Origin: CAZFER01 sp964517495
Lineage (GTDB): Bacteria; Hinthialibacterota; Hinthialibacteria; Hinthialibacterales; Hinthialibacteraceae
Assembly (NCBI GenBank): GCA_964517495.1
Contig: CAZFER010000103.1
Location: 1-15,369 of the forward strand
Length of the DNA stretch: 15,369 nt
Direction of reading: 5' to 3'
Shown here piece by piece: positions 1-8,212 of the stretch; the stretch's first letter is position 1, and the number at the start of each line of letters is the position of its first letter. The position numbers were made by a program, and so were the translations under genes. Under the pieces are notes generated by a model, which did not search any database, was not told where the DNA came from, and worked only from the letters and a program-made list of their open reading frames with translations.

Positions 1-1205
1 GTTTTGTTATACAAATTTTCTTCCTTATCAATACACCCCGAGAAGTGAAGGATGGCGTTCTTGTTTTCAATGGTAACTGGGGAATCTGAAACGTAGTTTC
101 TCATTCGGCAGCCCCATATGGATACCGTCAGTTTTTTATCGCCTCTTACCAGCAGATAATCCCAGGACATTTTTTCAGGTACCGTTGTTAACGCTCTATT
201 ATCACCTGAAAACGCTTCAACATTCGAGAGCGATGTATGCCCCTCTCCTTCAATAATGATGGGATGGATATTTTTTATATCGTCGCCGGTATTGGCGATA
301 ATTGAGCCTTGCGCGATTTGCCAATTGCGATTTTTGGTATTATTGCCGCGTTTCAAAATACCAACGGCGACACAGTCGAGGTTAAAGTTGGTTAACTGGC
401 CATAGGATTCACTTCCGAGAAGAATTCCTCCATAAGTTCCGAATGTGAATAGATCGATTAGCTGAGCATTATCCGTATGATTGATTGTAAAAGCAAAACT
501 CTTTTTGGCGATGACAGCATCCACAACCTCTTTACTATATTGACCCCCAATAAACCTTTGAATGGCTGGATTAACATGGCAGTGCAGAATACGGGGAATA
601 TCATAACAATAATTGATACGTATAAATTCTCCACTGAGTGGATAACCATAGCAATGTTCAAACGTCATTAATTCACATGCAAACTGACGCGTTGCATTGA
701 AATCAAATGCCAGATATTCTCCGTAAAACGTCAAGCATGAAAGATAAACTCCTTGCGCCCTACTTGTTTGAGACACTTTAATGGTTGCTTTATAAGGAAT
801 TATCGCTTGAGGATCCTTGATGGTTTGTTCTGGATACCAAAATTGAATCCCTTTAATTTGGGTACCTGTTTCCACCGTTATAAACGGATTTTCTTGATCG
901 GTAATTTTGAAAACACTTCCAACCGGCTGTTTTTTGGTTTGATGCACGGTTCCTCGTGGAGTTGGTCCATGAACGCCAATAAGTGAAACATTCTTTTTCA
1001 GAATAAGACCACCATCAATATGGTAGGGTTCGTCAGAGGCTTCAACCAATAATGCGGCCCCACGAATGGATGCCCAGTCAATCGCCTTTTGAAGGTTGAT
1101 TTTATTCTGAGCCGCACTGTTTTCGGGTTTAACACCGAATTTCTGGATACTGGTTATCTCCGCAGCGGCTAAATGGTTAAGACTGAATACCATTGCGCAC
1201 AAAAT
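1..1205 (-). CDS. Secreted pectate-lyase-like (right-handed beta-helix) protein, partial at both ends
   Basis: The minus strand is open without a stop from the assembly gap to base 1, about 401 codons. Read from 1205 it begins with a hydrophobic stretch, ILCAMVFSLNHLAAA, which looks like the end of a signal peptide, followed by EITSIQKFGVKPENSAAQNK. The next part, LQKAIDWASIRGAALLVEAS followed by YHIDGGLILKKNVSLIGVHG, is the N-terminal hallmark of the pectate lyase superfamily 3 fold (fresh residues, a wall of small hydrophobics, then a first beta-helix rung). Many later short rungs follow (for example GQLTNFNLDCVAVGILKRG). The family includes pectin and polygalacturonide-active enzymes and phage-like tailspikes; substrate cannot be assigned and no catalytic residue is claimed. 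The C-terminus lies off the left edge. The start lies in or beyond the gap: ATGs at 1325, 1364 and 1373 on the minus strand are in frame with the ORF if the gap is really 100 bases, but that length is a scaffolding convention. Confidence 0.8.
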   Translation of the reverse strand, partial: MLCAMVFSLNHLAAAEITSIQKFGVKPENSAAQNKINLQKAIDWASIRGAALLVEASDEPYHIDGGLILKKNVSLIGVHGPTPRGTVHQTKKQPVGSVFKITDQENPFITVETGTQIKGIQFWYPEQTIKDPQAIIPYKATIKVSQTSRAQGVYLSCLTFYGEYLAFDFNATRQFACELMTFEHCYGYPLSGEFIRINYCYDIPRILHCHVNPAIQRFIGGQYSKEVVDAVIAKKSFAFTINHTDNAQLIDLFTFGTYGGILLGSESYGQLTNFNLDCVAVGILKRGNNTKNRNWQIAQGSIIANTGDDIKNIHPIIIEGEGHTSLSNVEAFSGDNRALTTVPEKMSWDYLLVRGDKKLTVSIWGCRMRNYVSDSPVTIENKNAILHFSGCIDKEENLYNK

Positions 1206-1305
1206 NNNNNNNNNNNNNNNNNNNNNNNNNNNNNNNNNNNNNNNNNNNNNNNNNNNNNNNNNNNNNNNNNNNNNNNNNNNNNNNNNNNNNNNNNNNNNNN
1301 NNNNN
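1206..1305. other. Assembly gap (100 N)
   Basis: Exactly 100 unknown bases, the usual placeholder for a scaffold gap of unknown length. It removes the signal-peptide start of the leftward beta-helix gene. Any reading frame drawn across it is not reliable. Confidence 0.98.
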
Positions 1306-1461
1306 TTATCGGAAGTCAGTGCCATTTTGGGGATTTGTTGGGTGGTTATAACCCAGGATTTCATTGCCAGCATTCCCTTTTATATGCTATCCCTGGTGCT
1401 TTTGTGCCTTAATTATCCCAAAATAAAACAGTAATGTGGGATTTTCTATATACGCTCTGTC

Positions 1462-1490
1462 TTGGAATATTAAACAATTTGTTTTAAAAT
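1462..1490 (+). promoter_or_regulatory. Probable sigma70-type promoter for the DUF5060 gene
   Basis: A -35 box TTGGAA (1462-1467) and a -10 box TAAAAT (1485-1490) are separated by 17 bases, matching 4 of 6 and 5 of 6 consensus positions. They sit 48 bases before the ATG at 1538, and a purine-rich ribosome site AAAGGGGA (1523-1530) is 7 bases before that ATG. The rest of 1306-1537 is AT-rich with no other signal recognised. Confidence 0.5.
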
Positions 1491-1537
1491 ATTGCTTTCA
1501 TACTTATCAATTCATTTTCAACAAAGGGGATTAATGG

Positions 1538-4045
1538 ATGAAGATACAATTTGGATTTTTAGCCGCTTTAATGTTCTTATCTGCCAGTATGGTTTTTGCC
1601 GCTCCAGACATAACCGGGGAATTAAAAACCTGGCATAAGGTCACATTGACGTTTGATGGTCCGGAATGCAGTGAAACAGACGTTCCCAATCCATTTTTGG
1701 ATTACCGGCTGCAAGTCGAATTTAAACATGCAGCCTCAGGCACCAGCTATTCGGTACCCGGTTATTTCGCCGCGGATGGCAATGCCGCCAACACCAGCGC
1801 TGATCGGGGCAGCAAATGGCGAGTTCACTTTGCTCCCGATGCAACCGGCGAGTGGTCTTATACGGTTTCATTCCGCAAAGGGAAAAACGTGGCAGTAAGT
1901 GACAAGCAAAACCCTGGCGATCCAGCTGGCCATATGGACGGTGAAACAGGAACCTTTACTATATCCAAAAGCGATAAAACCGGCCGCGATTTTCGCGCCA
2001 AAGGCCGGCTTGAATATATAGGTGAGCATTATCTTCGCTTTGCGGGAAATGGTGAATACTTCCTGAAGGCCGGCGCAGATGCACCTGAGAATTTGCTGGC
2101 ATACGCCGATTTCGATGGCGATTTTAAAACCGATAACCATAAAGATAATTTTATCAAAAATTGGGATCCTCATGTGAAAGATTGGCAAAAGGGAGATCCC
2201 ACCTGGCAGAATGGAAAAGGAAAAGGCCTGATCGGCGCTCTCAATTACCTGGCGTCTAAAGGAATGAACGCCTTTTCGTTTTTGACTTTGAACATCAATG
2301 GGGACGATCGTAATGTATTTCCCTATATCAATTATGATGAACGAACCCGCATGGATGTTTCACGTTTGGATCAATGGGAAATTGTCTTTGAGCATGGCCA
2401 AAATAAAGGGATGTTTCTCCATTTCAAAACCCAGGAAGCGGAAAATCAAAACCTCCTGGATGATGGCGCGGTTGGTGTGGAACGAAAACTATACTATCGC
2501 GAATTAATTGCCCGCTTTGGGCATCATTTGGCACTGAACTGGAACCTGGGCGAAGAAAACGGTGGCTGGGGAAACCATAAAGGCCAAACCTCAGAACAAC
2601 GCCGGGCAATGGCACAGTTTTTCTATGACAACGATCCCTATCATCATCACATTGTTATTCACAATGGGCAGTGGTTTGACGATTTGTTTGGTGATCAATC
2701 AAAACTCACTGGCGCTTCGCTGCAAACCAACAAACCTGATTTTAGCCGTGTTCATGACCAAACCTTGAAACTGTATCATCAATCTGAAGAAGCCGGCCAA
2801 CCCTGGGCGATTGCCTGTGACGAACCCGGCGATGCCCAGCATGCCTTGGTGACCGATCAAGAAGATCCCACACATGACAACGCCCGTAAAAATGCGCTAT
2901 GGGGTGTGTTTATGGCCGGGGGCTGGGGCATTGAGTGGTATTTTGGCTATGCACATCCTCACTCCGATTTAACCTGTCAGGATTGGCGTTCCCGCGATGA
3001 CATGTGGGATCAATCACGGCTGTTGCTGGATTTCTTCAAGAATTACCCCATCCCATTCTGGACCATGCGCCCCAACGATGATCTTTCACATTCGGGTGAT
3101 TGGGTATTGGCCAGCGAGTGGGATAAGAAGCCGTATTATGCGGTTATTTATACCAAGGATGGAGGAGAATGCGAATTTGATCTGCCGTCCGGTTCATTTG
3201 ACTATGGATGGTTTAATCCTCATACTGGCGCCGGTTTGAGCGGTCTTATCCATACCGGTGAAGTTGAAGGGAAAAAGAATACCAAAATAAGCGCCCCGGA
3301 TTCACGAGATTGGGTGTTACTGGTGGGTCCAAAAGGAAAGCTGGAACCAAAGGATCCATCCCTGATGCCGGATGCAATCGAACTTCATTCGTTCGATTTT
3401 GATCCCAATACTGCAGACAATGTTTATGTGGAAAAAGACGAATTGCTTGTCGTGGAAGCCGAACATTTCGCGAAACAATCACACGATGTCGTTCGTAAGT
3501 GGTACCTCACCACCCCATCAAAAACACCGGATGTACAGCCCGATGCGGATGGCAACCATGCCGAAAGCGCGAGTGGCGAAGCGTATCTGGAAATCCTTCC
3601 CGATACTCGAAAAAATCATGGTGAGAAATTAATCCGTAACGTTAACTTCACCGAAGAACCAGGGCGATTGGCGGTGTTGTATTATGCCGTCTATTTCAAT
3701 CATCCCGGTAAATATTATGTCTGGGCACGAACCTGCCCGACTGGCAGCGAAGATAATGGCTTGCATGTTGGTATTGATGGAGAATGGCCAGCCAGCGGAA
3801 AGCGTATGCAGTGGATATCCAAAAACAAACAATGGCATTGGGATAGCAAACAACGGACTCAAGAGGTGCATACCGGCGTTGAAGATCGCATCTTCCTCGA
3901 AGTCAAGGAACCTGGGCTGCATACCATCATGTTTAGCATGCGCGAGGATGGCTTTGAAATGGACAAGTGGTTGATGAGCACCAACAAAGATATCCTTGAA
4001 CACGGAGATCCAAGCATGGGGCCACCAGAAAGCCCGGTGAAATAA
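1538..4045 (+). CDS. Secreted DUF5060-domain glycoside-hydrolase-like protein with C-terminal carbohydrate-binding-type domain
   Basis: An 835-residue exported protein. Residues 1-21 form a signal peptide (cleavage likely after MVFA). Residues about 27-115 match the DUF5060 beta-sandwich that precedes putative TIM-barrel glycosidases (TWHKVTLTFDGPE near its start, FAPDATGEWSYTVSF near its end). Residues about 155-600 look like an (alpha/beta)8 glycosidase related to DUF4038/apiosidase-like proteins. Glu339 or Glu340 in NLGEENG and Glu429 in ACDEPGD are placed where the acid/base and nucleophile of a clan-A barrel would lie; this is an inference. Residues about 630-815 start with VVEAEHFAK and resemble CBM6/35-type galactose-binding-like domains (VEAEHF, later KYYVWARTCP). 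The ATG has a good ribosome site and promoter. The likely role is breaking down an external plant or algal polysaccharide, which fits the divergent beta-helix gene next door. The exact substrate is unknown. Confidence 0.85.
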   Translation: MKIQFGFLAALMFLSASMVFAAPDITGELKTWHKVTLTFDGPECSETDVPNPFLDYRLQVEFKHAASGTSYSVPGYFAADGNAANTSADRGSKWRVHFAPDATGEWSYTVSFRKGKNVAVSDKQNPGDPAGHMDGETGTFTISKSDKTGRDFRAKGRLEYIGEHYLRFAGNGEYFLKAGADAPENLLAYADFDGDFKTDNHKDNFIKNWDPHVKDWQKGDPTWQNGKGKGLIGALNYLASKGMNAFSFLTLNINGDDRNVFPYINYDERTRMDVSRLDQWEIVFEHGQNKGMFLHFKTQEAENQNLLDDGAVGVERKLYYRELIARFGHHLALNWNLGEENGGWGNHKGQTSEQRRAMAQFFYDNDPYHHHIVIHNGQWFDDLFGDQSKLTGASLQTNKPDFSRVHDQTLKLYHQSEEAGQPWAIACDEPGDAQHALVTDQEDPTHDNARKNALWGVFMAGGWGIEWYFGYAHPHSDLTCQDWRSRDDMWDQSRLLLDFFKNYPIPFWTMRPNDDLSHSGDWVLASEWDKKPYYAVIYTKDGGECEFDLPSGSFDYGWFNPHTGAGLSGLIHTGEVEGKKNTKISAPDSRDWVLLVGPKGKLEPKDPSLMPDAIELHSFDFDPNTADNVYVEKDELLVVEAEHFAKQSHDVVRKWYLTTPSKTPDVQPDADGNHAESASGEAYLEILPDTRKNHGEKLIRNVNFTEEPGRLAVLYYAVYFNHPGKYYVWARTCPTGSEDNGLHVGIDGEWPASGKRMQWISKNKQWHWDSKQRTQEVHTGVEDRIFLEVKEPGLHTIMFSMREDGFEMDKWLMSTNKDILEHGDPSMGPPESPVK

Positions 4046-4060
4046 GAAAATAAACCAGGA

Positions 4061-5101
4061 CTAACTTACTTCCACATGCGGCTTGGCGGTATGGCCACCA
4101 GAGGCTTTCGCAATAGTGCTATGTCCTTCCGGATGTAGCACGTATGCACGCCGGGCGCTGCCTGGAACTTCGACACGATTGGTAATAACGGCCCGATCCA
4201 CACTGGATAGCGTTTCCACCATATCGTTTAACAAATTGGGGATATAAAAATTGGCGTCATGAACACTGCCACCGCCATATTTCTTGATGTTTTCGTTCGT
4301 CGCCACATATTTGCCATCCACGGCCACCACGTTTTCGGGCAACGCATCATACCGGTTTGGATCAGGGCCTCGCCGGCCAAGGCGTCGTTTGCCGAAATGT
4401 TTGATATTGCGTGATATACCCAGCACAGAATCATGGATGGAAAAATAAGCTGTCACACGATGGGAAAAACTGGAAATCCACACCCCTTGCTCGTTACGCT
4501 CCAGTGAATCGAAAGAGATATCCGCGCTAAATAAGATGGTTTGATTAAAATAAATGTCATTCAGAGGATACCCCACATGCTTGGCAAAATAATGAAGCCC
4601 CTCACGGAGCAGATAACACCCCATGGAAAAAGCCATCAGAGACAGGTCAATCCAGCATTGGTCGGCCGGTTGGCGAATTTCTTTGAGTAAATGCATTAAA
4701 TGAATAAAGGCGGAAACACTATCCCGGGCGTTATCTCGATCCCCCAAATAACCGAGTTTACGTCCATGACTGGGCCAGTTAAACCCAATAATGATCCCCG
4801 GATAACCTGCTTTTTTGAGGTTTTTGCCTAACTCCGCCATCTCTTCCAGGTCTTCTTTAAAATCGGTGTTATAACCGTGGATATATAAAGCGGCTTGAGC
4901 CTCCCCCTCCTTTTTGAGTTGTTTCAAATCACTCAACAGGGATTTAAGAAAATCATCTTTCGATTTGGATTTAAATTTGGTCACGGCATCCACATATTCA
5001 CCTTGAGCAACCAAAAAATCCAACGAACCATCACTGGTTGGTTCATTGCCATACGAACGGCCCTTCTTCTGGCGGTTGGTGATAACATAGGTATTCTGCA
5101 T
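4061..5101 (-). CDS. DUF900-type alpha/beta hydrolase
   Basis: A 346-residue protein with no signal peptide or membrane segment. The core is typical of DUF900 (esterase/lipase-like alpha/beta hydrolases): an oxyanion-region motif YIHGYNTDF (73-81), then FNWPSHGRKLGYLGDRDNA (107-125), where this family usually has a SWPS...YxxDxxNA pattern. The nucleophile is probably Ser159 in the elbow MAFSMG (A-x-S-x-G instead of G-x-S-x-G). Asp194 in FSADIS and His281 in GSVHDANFY are good candidates for the rest of the triad. About 55 residues after the His form an extra tail with no recognised domain. The start at 5101 is supported by an AGGGGAGA ribosome site. The gene runs convergently into the DUF5060 gene with only 15 bases between stops and is divergent from the next gene. 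Substrate unknown; members of the family have often been left as hypothetical. Confidence 0.8.
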   Translation of the reverse strand: MQNTYVITNRQKKGRSYGNEPTSDGSLDFLVAQGEYVDAVTKFKSKSKDDFLKSLLSDLKQLKKEGEAQAALYIHGYNTDFKEDLEEMAELGKNLKKAGYPGIIIGFNWPSHGRKLGYLGDRDNARDSVSAFIHLMHLLKEIRQPADQCWIDLSLMAFSMGCYLLREGLHYFAKHVGYPLNDIYFNQTILFSADISFDSLERNEQGVWISSFSHRVTAYFSIHDSVLGISRNIKHFGKRRLGRRGPDPNRYDALPENVVAVDGKYVATNENIKKYGGGSVHDANFYIPNLLNDMVETLSSVDRAVITNRVEVPGSARRAYVLHPEGHSTIAKASGGHTAKPHVEVS

Positions 5102-5266
5102 CGGCTTTCTCCCCTATTTGAAATATGGGCTACCAACTTCCAGTTTATTCATCCATCAGTAATCAAAACATTAAATTTAATGACTATTGTAGAATGATAT
5201 AAAGCAACCGTCCAGGGAGAATGAGGAATAACAACTTTCCCCTTTATTCCTTTCCCCATAAAACCA

Positions 5267-5294
5267 TTATCATATCAGAAACGTTTAATATTAT
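5267..5294 (+). promoter_or_regulatory. Possible promoter for the DUF4139-type gene
   Basis: TTATCA (5267-5272) and TATTAT (5289-5294) are spaced by 16 bases. A strong ribosome site GGAGG (5333-5337) lies 9 bases before the ATG at 5347. The remainder of the 245-base divergent spacer 5102-5346 shows no other clear element. Confidence 0.35.
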
Positions 5295-5346
5295 GTCCCC
5301 GTTTTTAATCTCAAAAACGAATTTAAACATATGGAGGTTCTAACGA

Positions 5347-6993
5347 ATGAAAAATACAATCTGGATCATCACACTCGCCTTAATTGCTGCGCCCCTCTCA
5401 GTATGTGCCACTAGCGCAGAAAACGCACTGGAAGCCAAACCGGTATCCATTATGATGTTTAAAAATGGCGTCGGTCTGGTCGTTTCAGAGATATCGCTCC
5501 CCAAGCAAGGAGAAAAATTTATCGTTTACCCATTGCCTGAGCCAACCTTGGGCGGCTTTTGGCTGAGTTGGCCGGAAAATATCCACTTAAGCGATATCAG
5601 GGCCACCCAAGCGCGGGTTAAAAATCCTCAACCGGCTGTCAATCTCTTCGAATTACTTGAAGCCAATGAAGGAAAACAGGTCGATTTACAAATTGATGAT
5701 GCCTGGCAGCGCTTTAAAATCCTTCAAATTCCAAAACGCAGCGAGCAACCCATTCAACCCATGCAGGATAATATCATCCCACCCCCCAATCCACCACAAC
5801 GAGGCGAGTTGATCATTCTGCTGGACGACAAAGAGAATGTGCATGGAATCAAACTTTCCGATATCCAATCCATCCGCTTTTTAAGCCAGGATTATAACCT
5901 GGAAATCGAACAATCCACTATCCAAAATCGATTAGCCTTTAACGCGGAATCACGTGAGGAAGCCGCTAACGTTTCCATGACTTACCTGGCCAAAGGCATC
6001 GCCTGGTCACCCAGTTATGTGGTGGATATCAGTGATGAAGATAAAGCCCGCCTGGTGGCTAAAGCGGTGATCGTCAATGACCTTATCCCTTTAAAAGACG
6101 TGTCGGTTGATTTAATCGCCGGTTTTCCCCATATCCAATTCAGCGAAGTACAAAGCACCTTTTCGTTAACCCCGCTCCAACAAATCTTTGATCGCCTGAG
6201 CCAAAGCCGCCGTGAATCATCCCGCAATCGGTTAAACTTTAGTAATGTTATGACTCAACAAGTCTCGTTTGCGCGAGCGCCCTCAGGAGCTCCCATGCCC
6301 AGTGCTCCCCTCGATCCGGTCGCTGGGGAAGGGGAAGAGGATTTGTACTTCTATGAACTGGATAATGTCACACTTAAAAAAGGGGAACGAGGCTATTTCC
6401 CCTTATTCAAAGAAGAAGTGGATTACGAACATATCTTCACCTGGACCATCCAAAACACCATCGACGAAAACACCCGCTATAACCACCAAAATGAGGAACA
6501 AGAACCTCCACAAGAAGTTTGGCATTCCATCAAACTAACCAATCCATCCGATAATCCCTGGACCACAGCCCCAGCCACCACGATGAAAAACGGACGCATT
6601 TTGGGCCAGGATACCCTCTTTTTCACCCCGGGCAAAGCATCTTCCGAATTAAAAATCACCCAGGCGGTATCCGTACAAGCCGAACATAATGAATATGAAG
6701 TGGAACGCCAACGCAACGCCGCCACATTCTACAATTACCGATATGACTTGGTCACCGTCAAAGGAGAATTGGAACTCACCAACTACAAAGACAAATCCAT
6801 CTCCGTCAAAATCACCAAAAACCTGAGCGGCGAAGTCCTCGAAGCCGACGCTGATCCCACCATCACCAAACTGGCCCGCCAATTACGAAGCGTCAATCCC
6901 GAATCCCAAATCATCTGGACCAAGGAAGTCGAACCAGGCAAAGACAACAACGTCATGCTGGAATACAAATACAGGCTTTATGTGCGCAACTGA
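5347..6993 (+). CDS. Exported DUF4139-type protein of unknown function
   Basis: A 548-residue protein with a signal peptide (residues 1-21, hydrophobic core WIITLALIAAPLS, likely cleaved after VCA). Cys20 is not in a good lipobox because the residue before it is Val. The mature start, VSIMMFKNGVGLVVSEISL, is the first strand pair typical of DUF4139/DUF4140-like proteins. A second hallmark is YLAKGIAWSPSYVVDISDED (213-232), followed by ARLVAKAVIVNDLIPLKDVS and the LIAGFP segment (257-261). A Pro-rich, low-complexity linker occurs at about 131-152. The C-terminal half (about 335-548) is all-beta, with GELELTNYKDKSISVKITK near 473. No catalytic residues are evident. The family is periplasmic or secreted and scaffold-like in appearance; its biochemical role is not established. 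The start is fixed by GGAGG. It is divergent from the alpha/beta hydrolase. Confidence 0.7.
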   Translation: MKNTIWIITLALIAAPLSVCATSAENALEAKPVSIMMFKNGVGLVVSEISLPKQGEKFIVYPLPEPTLGGFWLSWPENIHLSDIRATQARVKNPQPAVNLFELLEANEGKQVDLQIDDAWQRFKILQIPKRSEQPIQPMQDNIIPPPNPPQRGELIILLDDKENVHGIKLSDIQSIRFLSQDYNLEIEQSTIQNRLAFNAESREEAANVSMTYLAKGIAWSPSYVVDISDEDKARLVAKAVIVNDLIPLKDVSVDLIAGFPHIQFSEVQSTFSLTPLQQIFDRLSQSRRESSRNRLNFSNVMTQQVSFARAPSGAPMPSAPLDPVAGEGEEDLYFYELDNVTLKKGERGYFPLFKEEVDYEHIFTWTIQNTIDENTRYNHQNEEQEPPQEVWHSIKLTNPSDNPWTTAPATTMKNGRILGQDTLFFTPGKASSELKITQAVSVQAEHNEYEVERQRNAATFYNYRYDLVTVKGELELTNYKDKSISVKITKNLSGEVLEADADPTITKLARQLRSVNPESQIIWTKEVEPGKDNNVMLEYKYRLYVRN

Positions 6994-7254
6994 GTGAGGT
7001 TGGTATTGTAATTATTAAAAGAGGGGAGTGTATTATAAGATTGCCTTACTACTCATCTTTATGCTTGCACACCACAACTTGGGGGCAAACACACGGTTTG
7101 CCCCTACAAATTGTAGGGGTTGACCTCTGTGTCAACCAGGTGTTGGGACAATTCAACAATACATGGCCCACCTTTTTTCTTCCCTTAATTATTTTGGAAT
7201 CTGTGAAATTGATATCGTCTTTTATTCAGGCTTTAAGCAATTAGAAGACGTGTC
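6994..7254. other. Non-coding stretch before the TIR pair
   Basis: No gene is supported. The only conspicuous structure is the triple-hairpin repeat at 7082-7137. A 67-codon open frame from 7041 is spanned by that repeat and is not a credible gene. No terminator for the upstream gene was recognised. Confidence 0.6.
7082..7137. repeat. Triple overlapping palindromes (dispersed hairpin repeat, copy 1)
   Basis: Three perfect inverted repeats share arms. First: GGGGCAAAC (7082-7090) with GTTTGCCCC (7096-7104), loop 5. Second: CCCCTACAA (7101-7109) with TTGTAGGGG (7111-7119), loop 1. Third: GGTTGAC (7118-7124) with GTCAACC (7131-7137), loop 6. Adjacent hairpins use the same bases, so the first and third can form together or the middle one can form, but not all three at once. 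The right-hand part recurs in a diverged form at 14620-14650 on the other strand. It looks like a REP/MITE-type intergenic element. Confidence 0.75.
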
Positions 7255-7283
7255 TTGCTGCCCTTTATCAGAATCAATATAAT
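7255..7283 (+). promoter_or_regulatory. Probable promoter of the tandem TIR genes
   Basis: A consensus -10 box TATAAT (7278-7283) has TTGCTG (7255-7260) 17 bases upstream. The -10 is 36 bases before the ATG at 7320. No strong ribosome site precedes that ATG; only a weak ATGAG is seen at 7308-7312. Confidence 0.45.
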
Positions 7284-7319
7284 ATAAGTTAGAAAAAACC
7301 TCTAAAATGAGTTTAAATC

Positions 7320-7730
7320 ATGAAGGTATTTATTAGTCATTCTCATAAAGATAACACGTTGGCCGAAAAAGTTGCACGCACGTTAAAAGCTGCTGGCATG
7401 GATACATGGTATGATAAGTGGGAAATAATGCCCGGTGAAAATTGGGCGGAAAAAATGGCCAAAGGACTCCGGGAATCAAATGCAATGGTCGTTTTAATAT
7501 CGCCTGATTCACTCGAATCGGAAAAAGTACGCATGGATATAGACTATGCGTTGAGTCAAATTACATTCAAAAACCGCTTAATCCCCGTCCTTATTGGGAA
7601 TCAAGGGAATTTCCCCTCATATAAGGTTCCATGGATTTTTAAGCATTTGAGAACTGTACATCTCCCCGAAAACGGCGATAACGAAGCAGAATTACAGCAA
7701 ATCGCCGAAGTGTTGAAAGATCAGGTGTGA
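7320..7730 (+). CDS. Small stand-alone TIR-domain protein with Asp at the catalytic Glu position
   Basis: A 136-residue protein consisting of one TIR domain and nothing else. It opens with VFISHSHKD (box 1), continues with GMDTWYDKWEIMPGENW (strand B and BB-loop region), then AMVVLISPDSLES and RLIPVLIG. Bacterial TIR NADases usually have W-x-x-x-E in helix C after the SP-x-S-x-x-S motif. Here the stretch reads SEKVRMDI, so Asp73 takes the place of the Glu and Lys69 that of the Trp. Activity on NAD is therefore doubtful or altered. It is followed after 18 bases by a second TIR gene, so the two are probably co-transcribed and may form mixed filaments or complexes. Base composition is AT-rich compared with the flanking MutY gene, suggesting acquisition. 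No sensor domain (NB-ARC, SIR2, STING, Argonaute) is fused or adjacent. Confidence 0.85.
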   Translation: MKVFISHSHKDNTLAEKVARTLKAAGMDTWYDKWEIMPGENWAEKMAKGLRESNAMVVLISPDSLESEKVRMDIDYALSQITFKNRLIPVLIGNQGNFPSYKVPWIFKHLRTVHLPENGDNEAELQQIAEVLKDQV

Positions 7731-7748
7731 AAATTTGACATAATCTAT

Positions 7749-8174
7749 TTGAAAAACCAAGCAATGATTCCCAATGAAGTTTTCATATCCCATTCAAACT
7801 TGGACCAATCGTTTGCAAATTCGATTGCAAAAGTATTGCATCATCATAGAATTCCTTTTTGGTTTAGCCAATCAAATATCATTGGTGCCCAACAGTGGCA
7901 TGATGAGATTGGTGCCGCACTTCAACGTTGCGATTGGTTTGCACTCATCCTTTCTCCAATTTCTACCGAATCCCTATGGGTGAAACGAGAATTATTATAT
8001 GCATTACAACAGAAGCGTTTTGAAAATAGAATAATACCTTTGCTTTATCAGCCTTGCGATTACAACCTTCTATCATGGACACTATCTTGTTTTCAATTTG
8101 TAGATTTCACAGGAAATTTTGATCAAGGTTGTATTGATCTTATGCGAGTGTGGGATATGAATTATTGGCGTTAA
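7749..8174 (+). CDS. Small stand-alone TIR-domain protein with intact catalytic Glu
   Basis: A TIR-only protein of 141 residues from the TTG at 7749, or 136 from the ATG at 7764 (residue 6); neither start has a convincing ribosome site. The ATG start gives the same length as the upstream paralogue. Box 1 is VFISHSNLD. The BB-loop region is FWFSQSNIIGAQQW. Helix C reads SPISTESLWVKREL, with Trp77 and the canonical catalytic Glu81 (numbering from TTG). The next strand is RIIPLLYQP. Known bacterial TIR domains with this Glu can cleave NAD or make cyclic ADP-ribose-type signals; whether this one does is inference. It is 18 bases downstream of the first TIR gene and converges on mutY 38 bases away. 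A sampled 60 bases (7801-7860) is 33% GC, against 58% in mutY at 8461-8520. Confidence 0.85.
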   Translation: MKNQAMIPNEVFISHSNLDQSFANSIAKVLHHHRIPFWFSQSNIIGAQQWHDEIGAALQRCDWFALILSPISTESLWVKRELLYALQQKRFENRIIPLLYQPCDYNLLSWTLSCFQFVDFTGNFDQGCIDLMRVWDMNYWR

Positions 8175-8212
8175 TTTTTCTTTTAATCGTAAACTCCCAA
8201 TTAAAAACAATT

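Noticed and set aside
1173..1412. Plus-strand open frame across the N run
   Set aside because: It is open only because the gap has no defined codons; the opposite strand is clearly coding.
7041..7244. 67-codon plus-strand frame before the TIR genes
   Set aside because: It is built across the hairpin repeat; no ribosome site and no family resemblance. A similar string (VGxDLCVN) in another frame at 14600-14660 comes from the shared repeat, not from homologous proteins.
7320..8174. Thoeris defence system
   Set aside because: TIR proteins are present but there is no ThsA (SIR2-SLOG) gene in the window, and these TIR proteins are shorter than the ThsB proteins I know.
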